Shown here piece after piece: positions 17,530-23,010 of a stretch of 23,171 nucleotides of DNA. The DNA is from a virus, in the IMG/VR virus record IMGVR_UViG_3300025732_000274, positions 1-23,171 of that record, one strand, 5' to 3'. The first letter of the stretch is position 1. Each line of letters opens with the position of its first letter. The translations under genes were made by a program, and so were the position numbers. The notes beneath the pieces are model-generated. The model was not told where the DNA came from. It made no database searches and saw only the letters and a list, made by a program, of their open reading frames with translations.

Positions 17530-17951
17530 TGGCAACTTCTGCTCAATACAGTGTCGCACCTACCGTCGAGATCTCTCAAGTCTCGACCGCGAACGCGAAC
17601 CGCGACGGATCAGGAACGACGGTCGAAGTCGCGGCTGGGCCGTCAACCGCTCAAGGTACGGGCGTCGGGAAGCGCATCGCGGCAATCGTCATCCAAGCAA
17701 CGGGCACGACGACGGCAGGAATGATTCGCTTCTTCCTATCGACCGACGGAGGCACGACAAAGCGAATGATTGCCGAGGTTCCTGTTGTTGCGCAAACACC
17801 ATCGGCGACGGCTCCGGCGTTTCAGAACACCGTCCCGACTCTAGTCGGGCTTGTGTTGCAGGGTCAGGTCTCATCAAACTCTTGCAAGTTGTACGCCTCG
17901 ACGGAGAAGGCCGAGACGTTCAACATCCACGTTTTCGGAAGCACCTACTGA
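17529..17951 (+). CDS. Small beta-sandwich virion protein, function unknown
   Basis: A 140-residue protein in a TGATG-coupled chain between two fibre genes. Strands dominate: VGKRIAAIVIQATGTTTAG, MIRFFLSTDGGTTKRMIAEV, LVGLVLQGQVSSNSCKLYAS, ending TFNIHVFGSTY. There is no signal peptide or membrane segment. The strand wording is like the head of the preceding fibre ([20 protein letters not shown], then [11 protein letters not shown]), so both may share one fold. It could be a tail tip, fibre-anchoring or decoration protein. The sequence does not settle which. Confidence 0.6.
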   Translation: MATSAQYSVAPTVEISQVSTANANRDGSGTTVEVAAGPSTAQGTGVGKRIAAIVIQATGTTTAGMIRFFLSTDGGTTKRMIAEVPVVAQTPSATAPAFQNTVPTLVGLVLQGQVSSNSCKLYASTEKAETFNIHVFGSTY

Positions 17952-18949
17952 TGAACGACGGACTCTTCAACGGATTTGGAAGCGGGACTCCAACCGTTCG
18001 CACGCCGTGCGTTTGGCAAGTGTTTGAAACCACCACCTCTCGCGTTCCGTTCCCATCGAACGCCAAGTACCTCAGTTACTTCGGAGCAGGCGGCGGCGGT
18101 GGTGGTGGAAGCGGTCGTTACGACAGCGTTGGTGCTGCAAGCGGTGGCGGTGGCGGTGGTAGTTCAAATCTGTTTTGGGAGCGACGGCTCCCTGTGCAAA
18201 TGTTGAGGATGTTCGGCTACAACCGATTCGAGATCGTTATTGGTGCCGGAGGAACTGCGGGTGCTGCGAGCACGGTAAACGGTGTAAATGGAACGGCAGG
18301 CGGTGCAGCAGGGCAAACCACACTTCGGTTCTACGACGATATCGTTCTTGTCGGCTCGACCAATTTCAATAGTTATCACTATATCGCAGCACCCGGAGGC
18401 AGCGGAGGTTCTGGAGGAACAACGACGACGGCGGCTGGGGGAAACGCTGGTGGTTTGTTTGCAAATGCATTTCAATCGAACAACGGAGGAACTGGAAGAA
18501 CTAGTCCCGGAGACGAGGGTAGGCCTTCAAATGCGTACTATGGCTTAAATGGTCGAGCATTTGTTGGAGGAAACGGTGGGAGTGGAAAAAACACACTACA
18601 AGGCTTTCCCGTTAGTTTTGGTCGACATTCAAATGCAGGAGCGGGTGGTTCGTGGAGTCCGGGGTATGGCGCAAATGGATTCCCCGCGACTTACTGGGGG
18701 CAATCGCTCTTTAACATGTTGACCTCGCTTCCGTATTTCCCAGACTTCGCAGAGTTCAGCAACTATCTTTGGGGTTCCGGTGGCGGCGGCGCAGGCGGAG
18801 AAACTGCGGTCAGCGGCGCTGCCGGATCTGGCGGCGACGGCTGGCGCGGAACAGGAGGCGGTGGCGGAGGCGGCAATGCAACCTCACCATCAGGTGCAGG
18901 CGGCGCAGGCGGCAACGGCTTCGTCGTCATGTGTTGGGAGTTTGAGTAA
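17951..18949 (+). CDS. Glycine-rich tail fibre adhesin (gp38-like)
   Basis: A 332-residue protein starting at the ATG of a TGATG junction, with CGGAAG upstream. The same frame is open further upstream, but that stretch lies in other genes. After a short N-terminal part (VWQVFETTTSRVPFPSNAKY) it is built of glycine runs separated by variable segments: GAGGGGGGGSG, SGGGGGGSS, APGGSGGSGG, GSGGGGAGG, GTGGGGGGG, with GAGGAGGNGFVVMCWEFE at the end. Polyglycine-rich adhesins such as the gp38 tips of T-even phages form packed polyglycine II helices with variable loops that bind the receptor. This protein has the same look. Codons between about 18000 and 18760 use many A/T third bases (ttt, aat, gga, caa), unlike its neighbours, which suggests recent transfer. 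It is the best candidate for host-range determinant. Confidence 0.7.
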   Translation: MNDGLFNGFGSGTPTVRTPCVWQVFETTTSRVPFPSNAKYLSYFGAGGGGGGGSGRYDSVGAASGGGGGGSSNLFWERRLPVQMLRMFGYNRFEIVIGAGGTAGAASTVNGVNGTAGGAAGQTTLRFYDDIVLVGSTNFNSYHYIAAPGGSGGSGGTTTTAAGGNAGGLFANAFQSNNGGTGRTSPGDEGRPSNAYYGLNGRAFVGGNGGSGKNTLQGFPVSFGRHSNAGAGGSWSPGYGANGFPATYWGQSLFNMLTSLPYFPDFAEFSNYLWGSGGGGAGGETAVSGAAGSGGDGWRGTGGGGGGGNATSPSGAGGAGGNGFVVMCWEFE

Positions 18950-19137
18950 TGCGCTGGGCAATCGTGAACCCGACGACGCTCGTCGTCGATAACGTCGTGA
19001 TCTGGGGCGGCGGCGAATCGCTGTGGCCTGACATGCTGACGATCCAACTGGAGGCCGACGAGCGATGCGCACCGGGGTGGACGTACGACTCCGCGGCGAC
19101 TCCGCGCTTCATCGATCCGACCCCGCCGTCGGAGTAA
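18949..19137 (+). CDS. Small tail-associated protein, possible fibre chaperone
   Basis: A 62-residue protein starting in the TAATG junction after the adhesin gene, with GGGAG about nine bases upstream. The pattern RWAIVNPTTLVVDNVVIWGG, then LWPDM, then APGWTYDSAATPRF with a proline-rich end, recurs in short phage proteins encoded next to tail fibre genes. Some of these are thought to assist fibre assembly. There is no membrane segment. The role is inferred from position and wording, not shown. Confidence 0.6.
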   Translation: MRWAIVNPTTLVVDNVVIWGGGESLWPDMLTIQLEADERCAPGWTYDSAATPRFIDPTPPSE

Positions 19138-19146
19138 GATTTCAAC

Positions 19147-19878
19147 ATGGCCGACATCACGACAATCAACTCGAGCGACACCCTCGCGGCTAGTCGGTCG
19201 ACCATCAACACGAACTTCGCCAACCTTCAGAACCTCTGCAGGTCGGCAACTGCCCCGGCCTCGCCGGTTGCCGGAATGCTGTGGCTCGACATCTCGTCGG
19301 GCAATGTGCTCAAGATCCGCAACGCTGCGAACTCCGCGTGGGTCACGCTGCTCGCCAACACCGAGACCTCGGGAGGCGGCTCGCTGCCTCTCACCGGCGG
19401 CACGATGTCCGGCGCGATCGCGATGGGCACGCAGCAGATCACGGGCTTGGCGGCGGGCACGGCATCGACGCACGCCGTGAACAAGTCTCAGGTCGACGCG
19501 CGAGAGCACGTGGTCAGCGTGACCATCGGAGCCGTCTCGGCGACTGCGACCAAGCTGCTCACTGTGGCTCCTGCGGGCATGTCGATCGTCCAGGCGTACA
19601 TCGTGAACGCTTCGACCATCTCGACCAGCGCGACGAACTACTGGTCGATTCAAGTGGCCAATCAGACGCAGGGCTTCAACATGGCGTCGACGGCCTTCAC
19701 GACTAACTCAACGGGCGGCAGCGCGATCACGGCCAACACCGCGACCAGCCTGCTGCTCAATCAGAACCTCTCGCCGACCGCACTCGATGTCATCAACGTG
19801 ACGCTCACGGCAACCGGCTCGCCGACCGCGACCGGATCCGATGCCATCGTCGTGCTTCGGTACAAGATCACCACATAA
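19147..19878 (+). CDS. Tail fibre-like protein
   Basis: A 243-residue protein starting at the ATG at 19147. Its only upstream match is GGAG 12 bases away, so initiation may be weak. The N-terminal part (TINSSDTLAASRSTINTNFA, then GMLWLDISSGNVLKIRNAA) is like the first domain of many phage fibres. LPLTGGTMSGAIAMGTQQIT, followed by GLAAGTASTHAVNKSQVDA, is the classic phage fibre repeat (Phage_fiber_2 type: G-G-T-M-x-G-x-I, then A-x-N/T-K-x-x-V-D). The remaining 120 residues are Thr/Ser-rich strands ending in AIVVLRYKIT, likely a trimeric beta tip. It is the last structural gene before the membrane/lysis cluster. A short side fibre is the simplest reading. Confidence 0.75.
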   Translation: MADITTINSSDTLAASRSTINTNFANLQNLCRSATAPASPVAGMLWLDISSGNVLKIRNAANSAWVTLLANTETSGGGSLPLTGGTMSGAIAMGTQQITGLAAGTASTHAVNKSQVDAREHVVSVTIGAVSATATKLLTVAPAGMSIVQAYIVNASTISTSATNYWSIQVANQTQGFNMASTAFTTNSTGGSAITANTATSLLLNQNLSPTALDVINVTLTATGSPTATGSDAIVVLRYKITT

Positions 19879-19950
19879 TCAGTCGGGTCACTCGATTCCT
19901 ATCCGTGGTTTGTTCTCCTGACTTTTCTCTATCTCCATTCCCCCGACTGA
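19879..19950 (+). repeat. Perfect 9-bp inverted repeat spanning the intergenic gap
   Basis: TCAGTCGGG (19879-19887), directly after the fibre gene stop, is repeated inverted as CCCGACTGA (19942-19950), ten bases before the next ATG. The 54-base interval is rich in T and C. No T-run follows the second arm, so it does not look like a terminator. The next gene lacks a Shine-Dalgarno. This gap (19879-19960) holds nothing else recognisable. Confidence 0.6.
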
Positions 19951-19960
19951 CATTCAACAG

Positions 19961-20341
19961 ATGGACAAGATCCTCGAAAACGCCGACCTGACGGACCTCC
20001 TTCTCGGAGTCGTGCTCGCGCTTCTTGCCATCGCGATGCGGTGGATCGCCAAGAAGGCGAAACTGAACGACGCGCAGAACGAGGCGATGGAGCAGATCCT
20101 GCTTGCCACCCAAGAGGTTCGCCGCGTCTACGTCGACGCCATCCGCAAGGCATCGGAGGACGGAGTGGTTACCGACGAGGAGAAGCGCCTCGCGCTCGAT
20201 CTCGCCAAGGCCCGACTCCTCGAGCGCGTTGGTCCCGAAGCCAAGAAGCTTGTCCTCTCGTGGGGCGAAGAGCGGCTCCGAGGACTTCTGCAGATCGCCA
20301 TGGAAAAGGTCACGGCAGACAAGCCGGCTCCGGTGGCCTGA
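19961..20341 (+). CDS. Single-span membrane protein, LLH-holin-like
   Basis: A 126-residue protein. One N-terminal membrane span (about residues 11-28, LLLGVVLALLAIAMRWIA) is followed by a long charged helix (KKAKLNDAQNEAMEQILLAT, then ASEDGVVTDEEKRLALDLAK) and ends with LLQIAMEKVTADKPAPVA. This layout, one span then a cytoplasmic helix with D-G-x-V/L-T-x-E-E, fits the Holin_LLH group. No Shine-Dalgarno precedes the ATG, which lies just after an inverted repeat. It starts a run of four membrane or lipoprotein genes that looks like a lysis cassette. An i-spanin-like role is an alternative, since i-spanins also have one span and a helix, but those helices face the periplasm. Confidence 0.55.
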   Translation: MDKILENADLTDLLLGVVLALLAIAMRWIAKKAKLNDAQNEAMEQILLATQEVRRVYVDAIRKASEDGVVTDEEKRLALDLAKARLLERVGPEAKKLVLSWGEERLRGLLQIAMEKVTADKPAPVA

Positions 20342-20342
20342 C

Positions 20343-20642
20343 GTGGACACGCTCAAGGCTCTCGGCATCGACCTGACCCTCTGCATTGCAGGAACGGCCG
20401 GAGCGGTGATCACGATCGGAAAGAAGGCGCTCGAGAACCTAGCGGTCACTTTCACGTCGATCGTCGCGGGTGTCGGGTGCGCGAACTACCTGACACCGAT
20501 CATCATGGACATGGCGAAACTCGACAACCCGAAGTGGCAAACCGGGCTTGCGTTCATTCTCGGCACGCTCGGTCTGAAGACCGTCGAGATCTTCGGCCAG
20601 CGCGTCGAAGACGCTCTGCGAAGGAAGACTCCAGCGCCATGA
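20343..20642 (+). CDS. Small membrane protein, putative holin
   Basis: A 99-residue protein starting with GTG one base after the previous stop. No other start in this frame lies near. Three hydrophobic stretches are visible: about 9-26 (LTLCIAGTAGAVITIG), about 31-52 (LAVTFTSIVAGVGCANYL, then TPIIM), and about 64-84 (TGLAFILGTLGLKTVEIF). A charged tail follows (RVEDALRRK). The GCANYLTPIIM and GLAFILGTLGLKTVE wording resembles a group of small putative holins in phages of Gram-negative hosts. Size, spans and tail agree with a class I holin, which forms holes in the inner membrane at the time of lysis. No dual-start motif was seen. Confidence 0.62.
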   Translation: MDTLKALGIDLTLCIAGTAGAVITIGKKALENLAVTFTSIVAGVGCANYLTPIIMDMAKLDNPKWQTGLAFILGTLGLKTVEIFGQRVEDALRRKTPAP

Positions 20643-20971
20643 CTTGGATCTACTGGATCGCCAACCTGTGCGGTATGGTCGGCATCGCCGCGCTCAACGT
20701 CGCGATGTTCGGGCGCGAGAACTCGCGCGTGTACAAATGGCCCAAGTGGCAGTCGACGACTCTGCGAATCTCCATGCTCGCCGTCATGGTCGGGCACGCT
20801 TACTGCGTGATCGACATGGGCAAACCAACGTTCGGTGAAGTCGTGCTCGCCTGCGGTTTGGGCTTCATCTTCCCGTGGACTGCGTGGTACCACTGGAACA
20901 TCTTCGTCGTGAAGTACCGAGAGGGCATTCCGTTCCGCAAGGAGCAGGTCATCGAGAGCGATCTTTCATGA
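20639..20971 (+). CDS. Small three-span membrane protein, possible second holin or antiholin
   Basis: A 110-residue protein starting in an ATGA overlap with the putative holin gene. Hydrophobic segments lie at about 4-23 (IYWIANLCGMVGIAALNVAM), 42-58 (LRISMLAVMVGHAYCVI) and 66-90 (GEVVLACGLGFIFPWTAWYH). The final 20 residues are charged (KYREGIPFRKEQVIESD). The family was not recognised. Aromatic residues are frequent. Tight coupling to the holin candidate suggests a second holin, an antiholin, or a membrane partner. Confidence 0.55.
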   Translation: MTWIYWIANLCGMVGIAALNVAMFGRENSRVYKWPKWQSTTLRISMLAVMVGHAYCVIDMGKPTFGEVVLACGLGFIFPWTAWYHWNIFVVKYREGIPFRKEQVIESDLS

Positions 20972-21360
20972 GCGCGATCTTTGCCTTCCTTGCCAAACTG
21001 ATCGCCGACGTGCTCGGCATGGCGCTCGACAAACAGAAGACCACTGGCAGCGTTTCGCACGGCAACACGAAGCTCGTGCCCACACCCGTCGATGAGCTCA
21101 AGGAAAAGGCGCGACGTTCTGGCTTACTTGGGTTGGTGGCTGTTTTTCTTTGTGGTTGTGGCACCACGCATGTGGTGGTCGCGACGCTCCACCCCATAGA
21201 GCCGGAAACGGCTGGGTGGCCCCGAGTTGCGCAGGACGAGGTTCGGGTGCTGCTCGACGGGACCGACAAGATCGGCGTCGTGAGCCCCGCTGGCGGTTAC
21301 TTCTTGGTGCATGAGGCCGACTTAAAGGGCCTGCTCCGCGCCGCCGCGGAAAAAAAGTAG
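20968..21360 (+). CDS. Lysis-cluster lipoprotein (o-spanin-like) with extra N-terminal segment
   Basis: A 130-residue protein starting in an ATGA overlap. Residues 1-50 carry an amphipathic helix (FLAKLIADVLGMALDKQK), then VDELKEKARR. Residues 52-61 are hydrophobic (GLLGLVAVFL) and run into the lipobox L61-C62-G63-C64. The mature part contains HPIEPETAGWPRVAQDEVRV, GVVSPAGGYFLV and a terminal helix, like small phage lipoproteins near holin genes. A lipoprotein signal normally sits at the very N-terminus. Here 50 residues come first, so either two genes have fused, or a second start is used, for instance the GTG at 21076 (V37), though no Shine-Dalgarno is seen there. Around 21110-21165 the codons shift to tta, ctt, ttt and tgt. 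The o-spanin role is inferred from context. Confidence 0.6.
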   Translation: MSAIFAFLAKLIADVLGMALDKQKTTGSVSHGNTKLVPTPVDELKEKARRSGLLGLVAVFLCGCGTTHVVVATLHPIEPETAGWPRVAQDEVRVLLDGTDKIGVVSPAGGYFLVHEADLKGLLRAAAEKK

Positions 21361-21422
21361 AGCCGGAAACCTTGGTTCCGTAAGGGTTTACAGCGTTCCG
21401 CAAAAAATCTTTTCTTCGGTAC

Positions 21423-21451
21423 TTGCTTTTCAATATTAAGTCCGGCATGAT
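21423..21451 (+). promoter_or_regulatory. Weak sigma70-like promoter candidate
   Basis: TTGCTT (21423-21428), a 17-base spacer, then CATGAT (21446-21451), with three and four matches to consensus. It sits in the most AT-rich stretch of the 133-base gap (21361-21493), at the boundary between the lysis cluster and the replication block. The spacing is right but the boxes are poor. Confidence 0.25.
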
Positions 21452-21456
21452 GTGAC

Positions 21457-21482
21457 CACTTCGCAGCAAGGTGCTGCAAGTG
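21457..21482 (+). promoter_or_regulatory. Hairpin/dyad next to the ribosome binding site of the gene at 21494
   Basis: CACTTcGCAGCA (21457-21468) and TGCTGCAAGTG (21472-21482) pair in eleven base pairs with one unpaired C (21462) and an AGG loop. The last paired base is the first G of the Shine-Dalgarno GAGGA (21482-21486). No T-run follows, so it is not a terminator. It may be an RNA switch over the start site or an operator. Confidence 0.6.
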
Positions 21483-21493
21483 AGGATTTAGCC

Positions 21494-21670
21494 ATGAGTA
21501 CCGTTGTTTTCTACCTCGTCCTGTTGTCCCTGTTACCGCTCGCTGCGGCGATCGGTTTATCGGAAACCGCGATGGCCGTGCCGTTCGGCATCTGCCTCGT
21601 CATGCTTCTCGCGGGTCCCCGCGGCTGCACCTACCTCGCCAAGTCGTGGCTGAAGGGCGGTGCCAAGTGA
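21494..21670 (+). CDS. Two-span mini membrane protein, function unknown
   Basis: A 58-residue protein. The ATG at 21494 is chosen because GAGGA lies seven bases before it. A GTG in frame at 21452 lies upstream of the hairpin and has no ribosome site. Two hydrophobic segments, about 3-21 (TVVFYLVLLSLLPLAAAIGL) and about 27-45 (MAVPFGICLVMLLAGPRG), are followed by a basic end (YLAKSWLKGGAK). It opens the block of regulatory and replication genes rather than the lysis cluster. It was not recognised. Superinfection exclusion or membrane anchoring are possible, but nothing shows this. Confidence 0.65.
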   Translation: MSTVVFYLVLLSLLPLAAAIGLSETAMAVPFGICLVMLLAGPRGCTYLAKSWLKGGAK

Positions 21671-21936
21671 ACCACCGCAAGAAGCGCACCGTCGTCAAGA
21701 CGCCCAGCACCGACCGCGCCTGCCGCCCGTGGTCCTTCGAGATGCGTGCCGCCGTCTACCGCGCCCACAAGGCCGGAGCGTCGGACGAAGACCTTGCGAT
21801 CCTGACGGGCCGCACCATCGAGGCCGTCAAGCAGCAGATCGGAATCGTCCGTCGCCGCGACGTGCGGCTCTTTGATTCCTCGTTCCTCGAAGAGTTCCGG
21901 ATCACCGAGGGCTCGCCGAAGGGTGACAACTCGTGA
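21667..21936 (+). CDS. Small basic helix-turn-helix-like protein
   Basis: An 89-residue protein starting with GTG in a GTGA overlap. The frame is open further upstream but only inside the preceding gene. The N-terminus is basic (NHRKKRTVVK). The centre, PWSFEMRAAVYRAHKAGASD then EDLAILTGRTIEAVKQQIG, reads as helix-loop-helix-turn-helix of the type W-S-x-E...G-x-S-x-x-x-L-A-x-x-x-G-R-T-x-x-A-V. It resembles SANT/Myb-like or sigma region 4-like DNA-binding folds. RRRDVRLFD follows. Its neighbour also encodes an HTH protein, so the pair may control this operon, perhaps through the dyad at 21457-21482 (inference). Confidence 0.62.
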   Translation: MNHRKKRTVVKTPSTDRACRPWSFEMRAAVYRAHKAGASDEDLAILTGRTIEAVKQQIGIVRRRDVRLFDSSFLEEFRITEGSPKGDNS

Positions 21937-22145
21937 AGTTCCAAGAACTCATCAAGACCAAGTTCGCAAGCCTGCAGATCTTCGCCTCCGTCATCAACGT
22001 GCCGGCTCCCACCGTCTCGCACTGGTGCCGAGGGTTGGCGATCAGCAGGAAGCATCGTCCGACCGTGTGCATGGTTTTGGAAGTAACCCCAGAAGACCTG
22101 CTCAAGTTGCAGGTCGAATGCCTCAAGGAGAACTACCGTGATTGA
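21933..22145 (+). CDS. Cro-like helix-turn-helix regulator
   Basis: A 70-residue protein starting with GTG in a GTGA overlap. FASLQIFASVINVPAPTVSH then WCRGLAIS gives a helix-turn-helix of the Cro/YdaS kind: the first helix ends at INV, the turn at PAP, and the recognition helix is TVSHWCRG. RKHRPTVCMVLEVTPEDLL then resembles the last helices of such small repressors. The size is that of Cro-type regulators. It precedes a recombination ATPase gene. The target sites are unknown. Confidence 0.65.
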   Translation: MKFQELIKTKFASLQIFASVINVPAPTVSHWCRGLAISRKHRPTVCMVLEVTPEDLLKLQVECLKENYRD

Positions 22146-23010
22146 GATCGTCAAGGGTCGATCCCTCGCTCCCGACCGTATCCTCGTGTACGGCCGCCCG
22201 GGCGTGGGCAAGTCGACGTTCGCAGCCGGGGCCACGAACCCCTTGTTCATCGACGTCGAGCGCGGATCGGGTGCGCTCGAGGTCGACCGTGTCCACCCGT
22301 GCAACTGGAAGGCCGTCCTCGAGGTCATCCGCAACTGGCCCGAGGGCTACTCGACACTCGTCATCGACACGCTCGACGCGCTCGAGAAGTTCATCTTCGC
22401 CGACGTGTGCAGCGAGGCCGACGTCAAGACCATCGAGGACATCGGCTACGGGAAGGGCTACGCTCGCGCCATCGACCGCTGGGTCGAGTTGCTCGGTGCT
22501 CTCGACACGCTCCGCATCGGCCGCGGGGTCGAGATCATCCTGATCGCCCACGCGACGGTGCGCTCGATGACCAACCCCGGCGGGTCGGACTACACCAAGT
22601 GGGAACTCGCCGTGCACGCCAAGTCGGTGGGATTCATCACGGCGTGGGCCGACACGATCGCCTTCGCGGACATCGACCACACGATCACGAACGACGAGAA
22701 GATCCTCGTCAACGGCCGTCGGATCCTGCGTCTCGCGCCTGGTGCGTGGGAGGCTAAGTGCCGCTATCGCGGAACGCCTGCCGTCATCGACAACTCGTAC
22801 GACGCCTACGCGGCGGCCCGTTCCAAGGCCGGGGCGAAGTCGGCGAAGGAACTGTTCGGAGAGGCGACGGCCATGGCGGTCGCGATCCCCGACCTTGAGA
22901 CGCAGAAGAAGATCGTCAAGTTCCTCGACGACAACCAGCACAACGCCGCGAAGTTGGCCTCGGCCATCGACCGCATGAAGAAGATGGAGAAGACCGATGG
23001 GATGGCTTGA
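22138..23010 (+). CDS. Phage RecA-fold ATPase (AAA_24 / Sak4-like)
   Basis: A 290-residue protein starting with GTG, AAGGAG lying seven bases upstream, and overlapping the HTH gene by eight bases. Walker A is G19-R-P-G-V-G-K25-S-T. Walker B is likely STLVIDTLDAL with D77. LFIDVERGSG after Walker A, and IILIAHATVRSM (about 135-147), a sensor-like strand with His, match the AAA_24 group, which includes Sak4 single-strand annealing-related proteins of phages. The C-terminal 60 residues are helical and lysine-rich. It would act with an SSB-like partner in phage recombination or replication, and a candidate starts directly downstream. Assignment to AAA_24 is firm by wording. The Sak4 role is inferred. 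Confidence 0.8.
   Translation: MIEIVKGRSLAPDRILVYGRPGVGKSTFAAGATNPLFIDVERGSGALEVDRVHPCNWKAVLEVIRNWPEGYSTLVIDTLDALEKFIFADVCSEADVKTIEDIGYGKGYARAIDRWVELLGALDTLRIGRGVEIILIAHATVRSMTNPGGSDYTKWELAVHAKSVGFITAWADTIAFADIDHTITNDEKILVNGRRILRLAPGAWEAKCRYRGTPAVIDNSYDAYAAARSKAGAKSAKELFGEATAMAVAIPDLETQKKIVKFLDDNQHNAAKLASAIDRMKKMEKTDGMA

Noticed and set aside
16411-17559. A 382-codon minus-strand frame and other long frames across the collagen tracts
   Set aside because: A nine-base repeat keeps all frames open. The repetitive Leu/Arg/Thr products are artefacts of the Gly-X-Y coding DNA.
21335-21357. GC-rich stem followed by A residues at the end of the lipoprotein gene, considered as a terminator
   Set aside because: CCGCG and CGCGG could pair, but the run after them is A, not T, on the + strand, and the stem is only five pairs inside coding sequence.
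21364-21380. CGGAA/TTCCG hairpin just after the lipoprotein gene
   Set aside because: The stem is five pairs with a seven-base loop and no T-run directly after it. Too weak to call a terminator.
21452-21493. GTG start upstream of the mini membrane protein
   Set aside because: It has no ribosome binding site and would translate through the hairpin. ATG at 21494 has GAGGA seven bases upstream.
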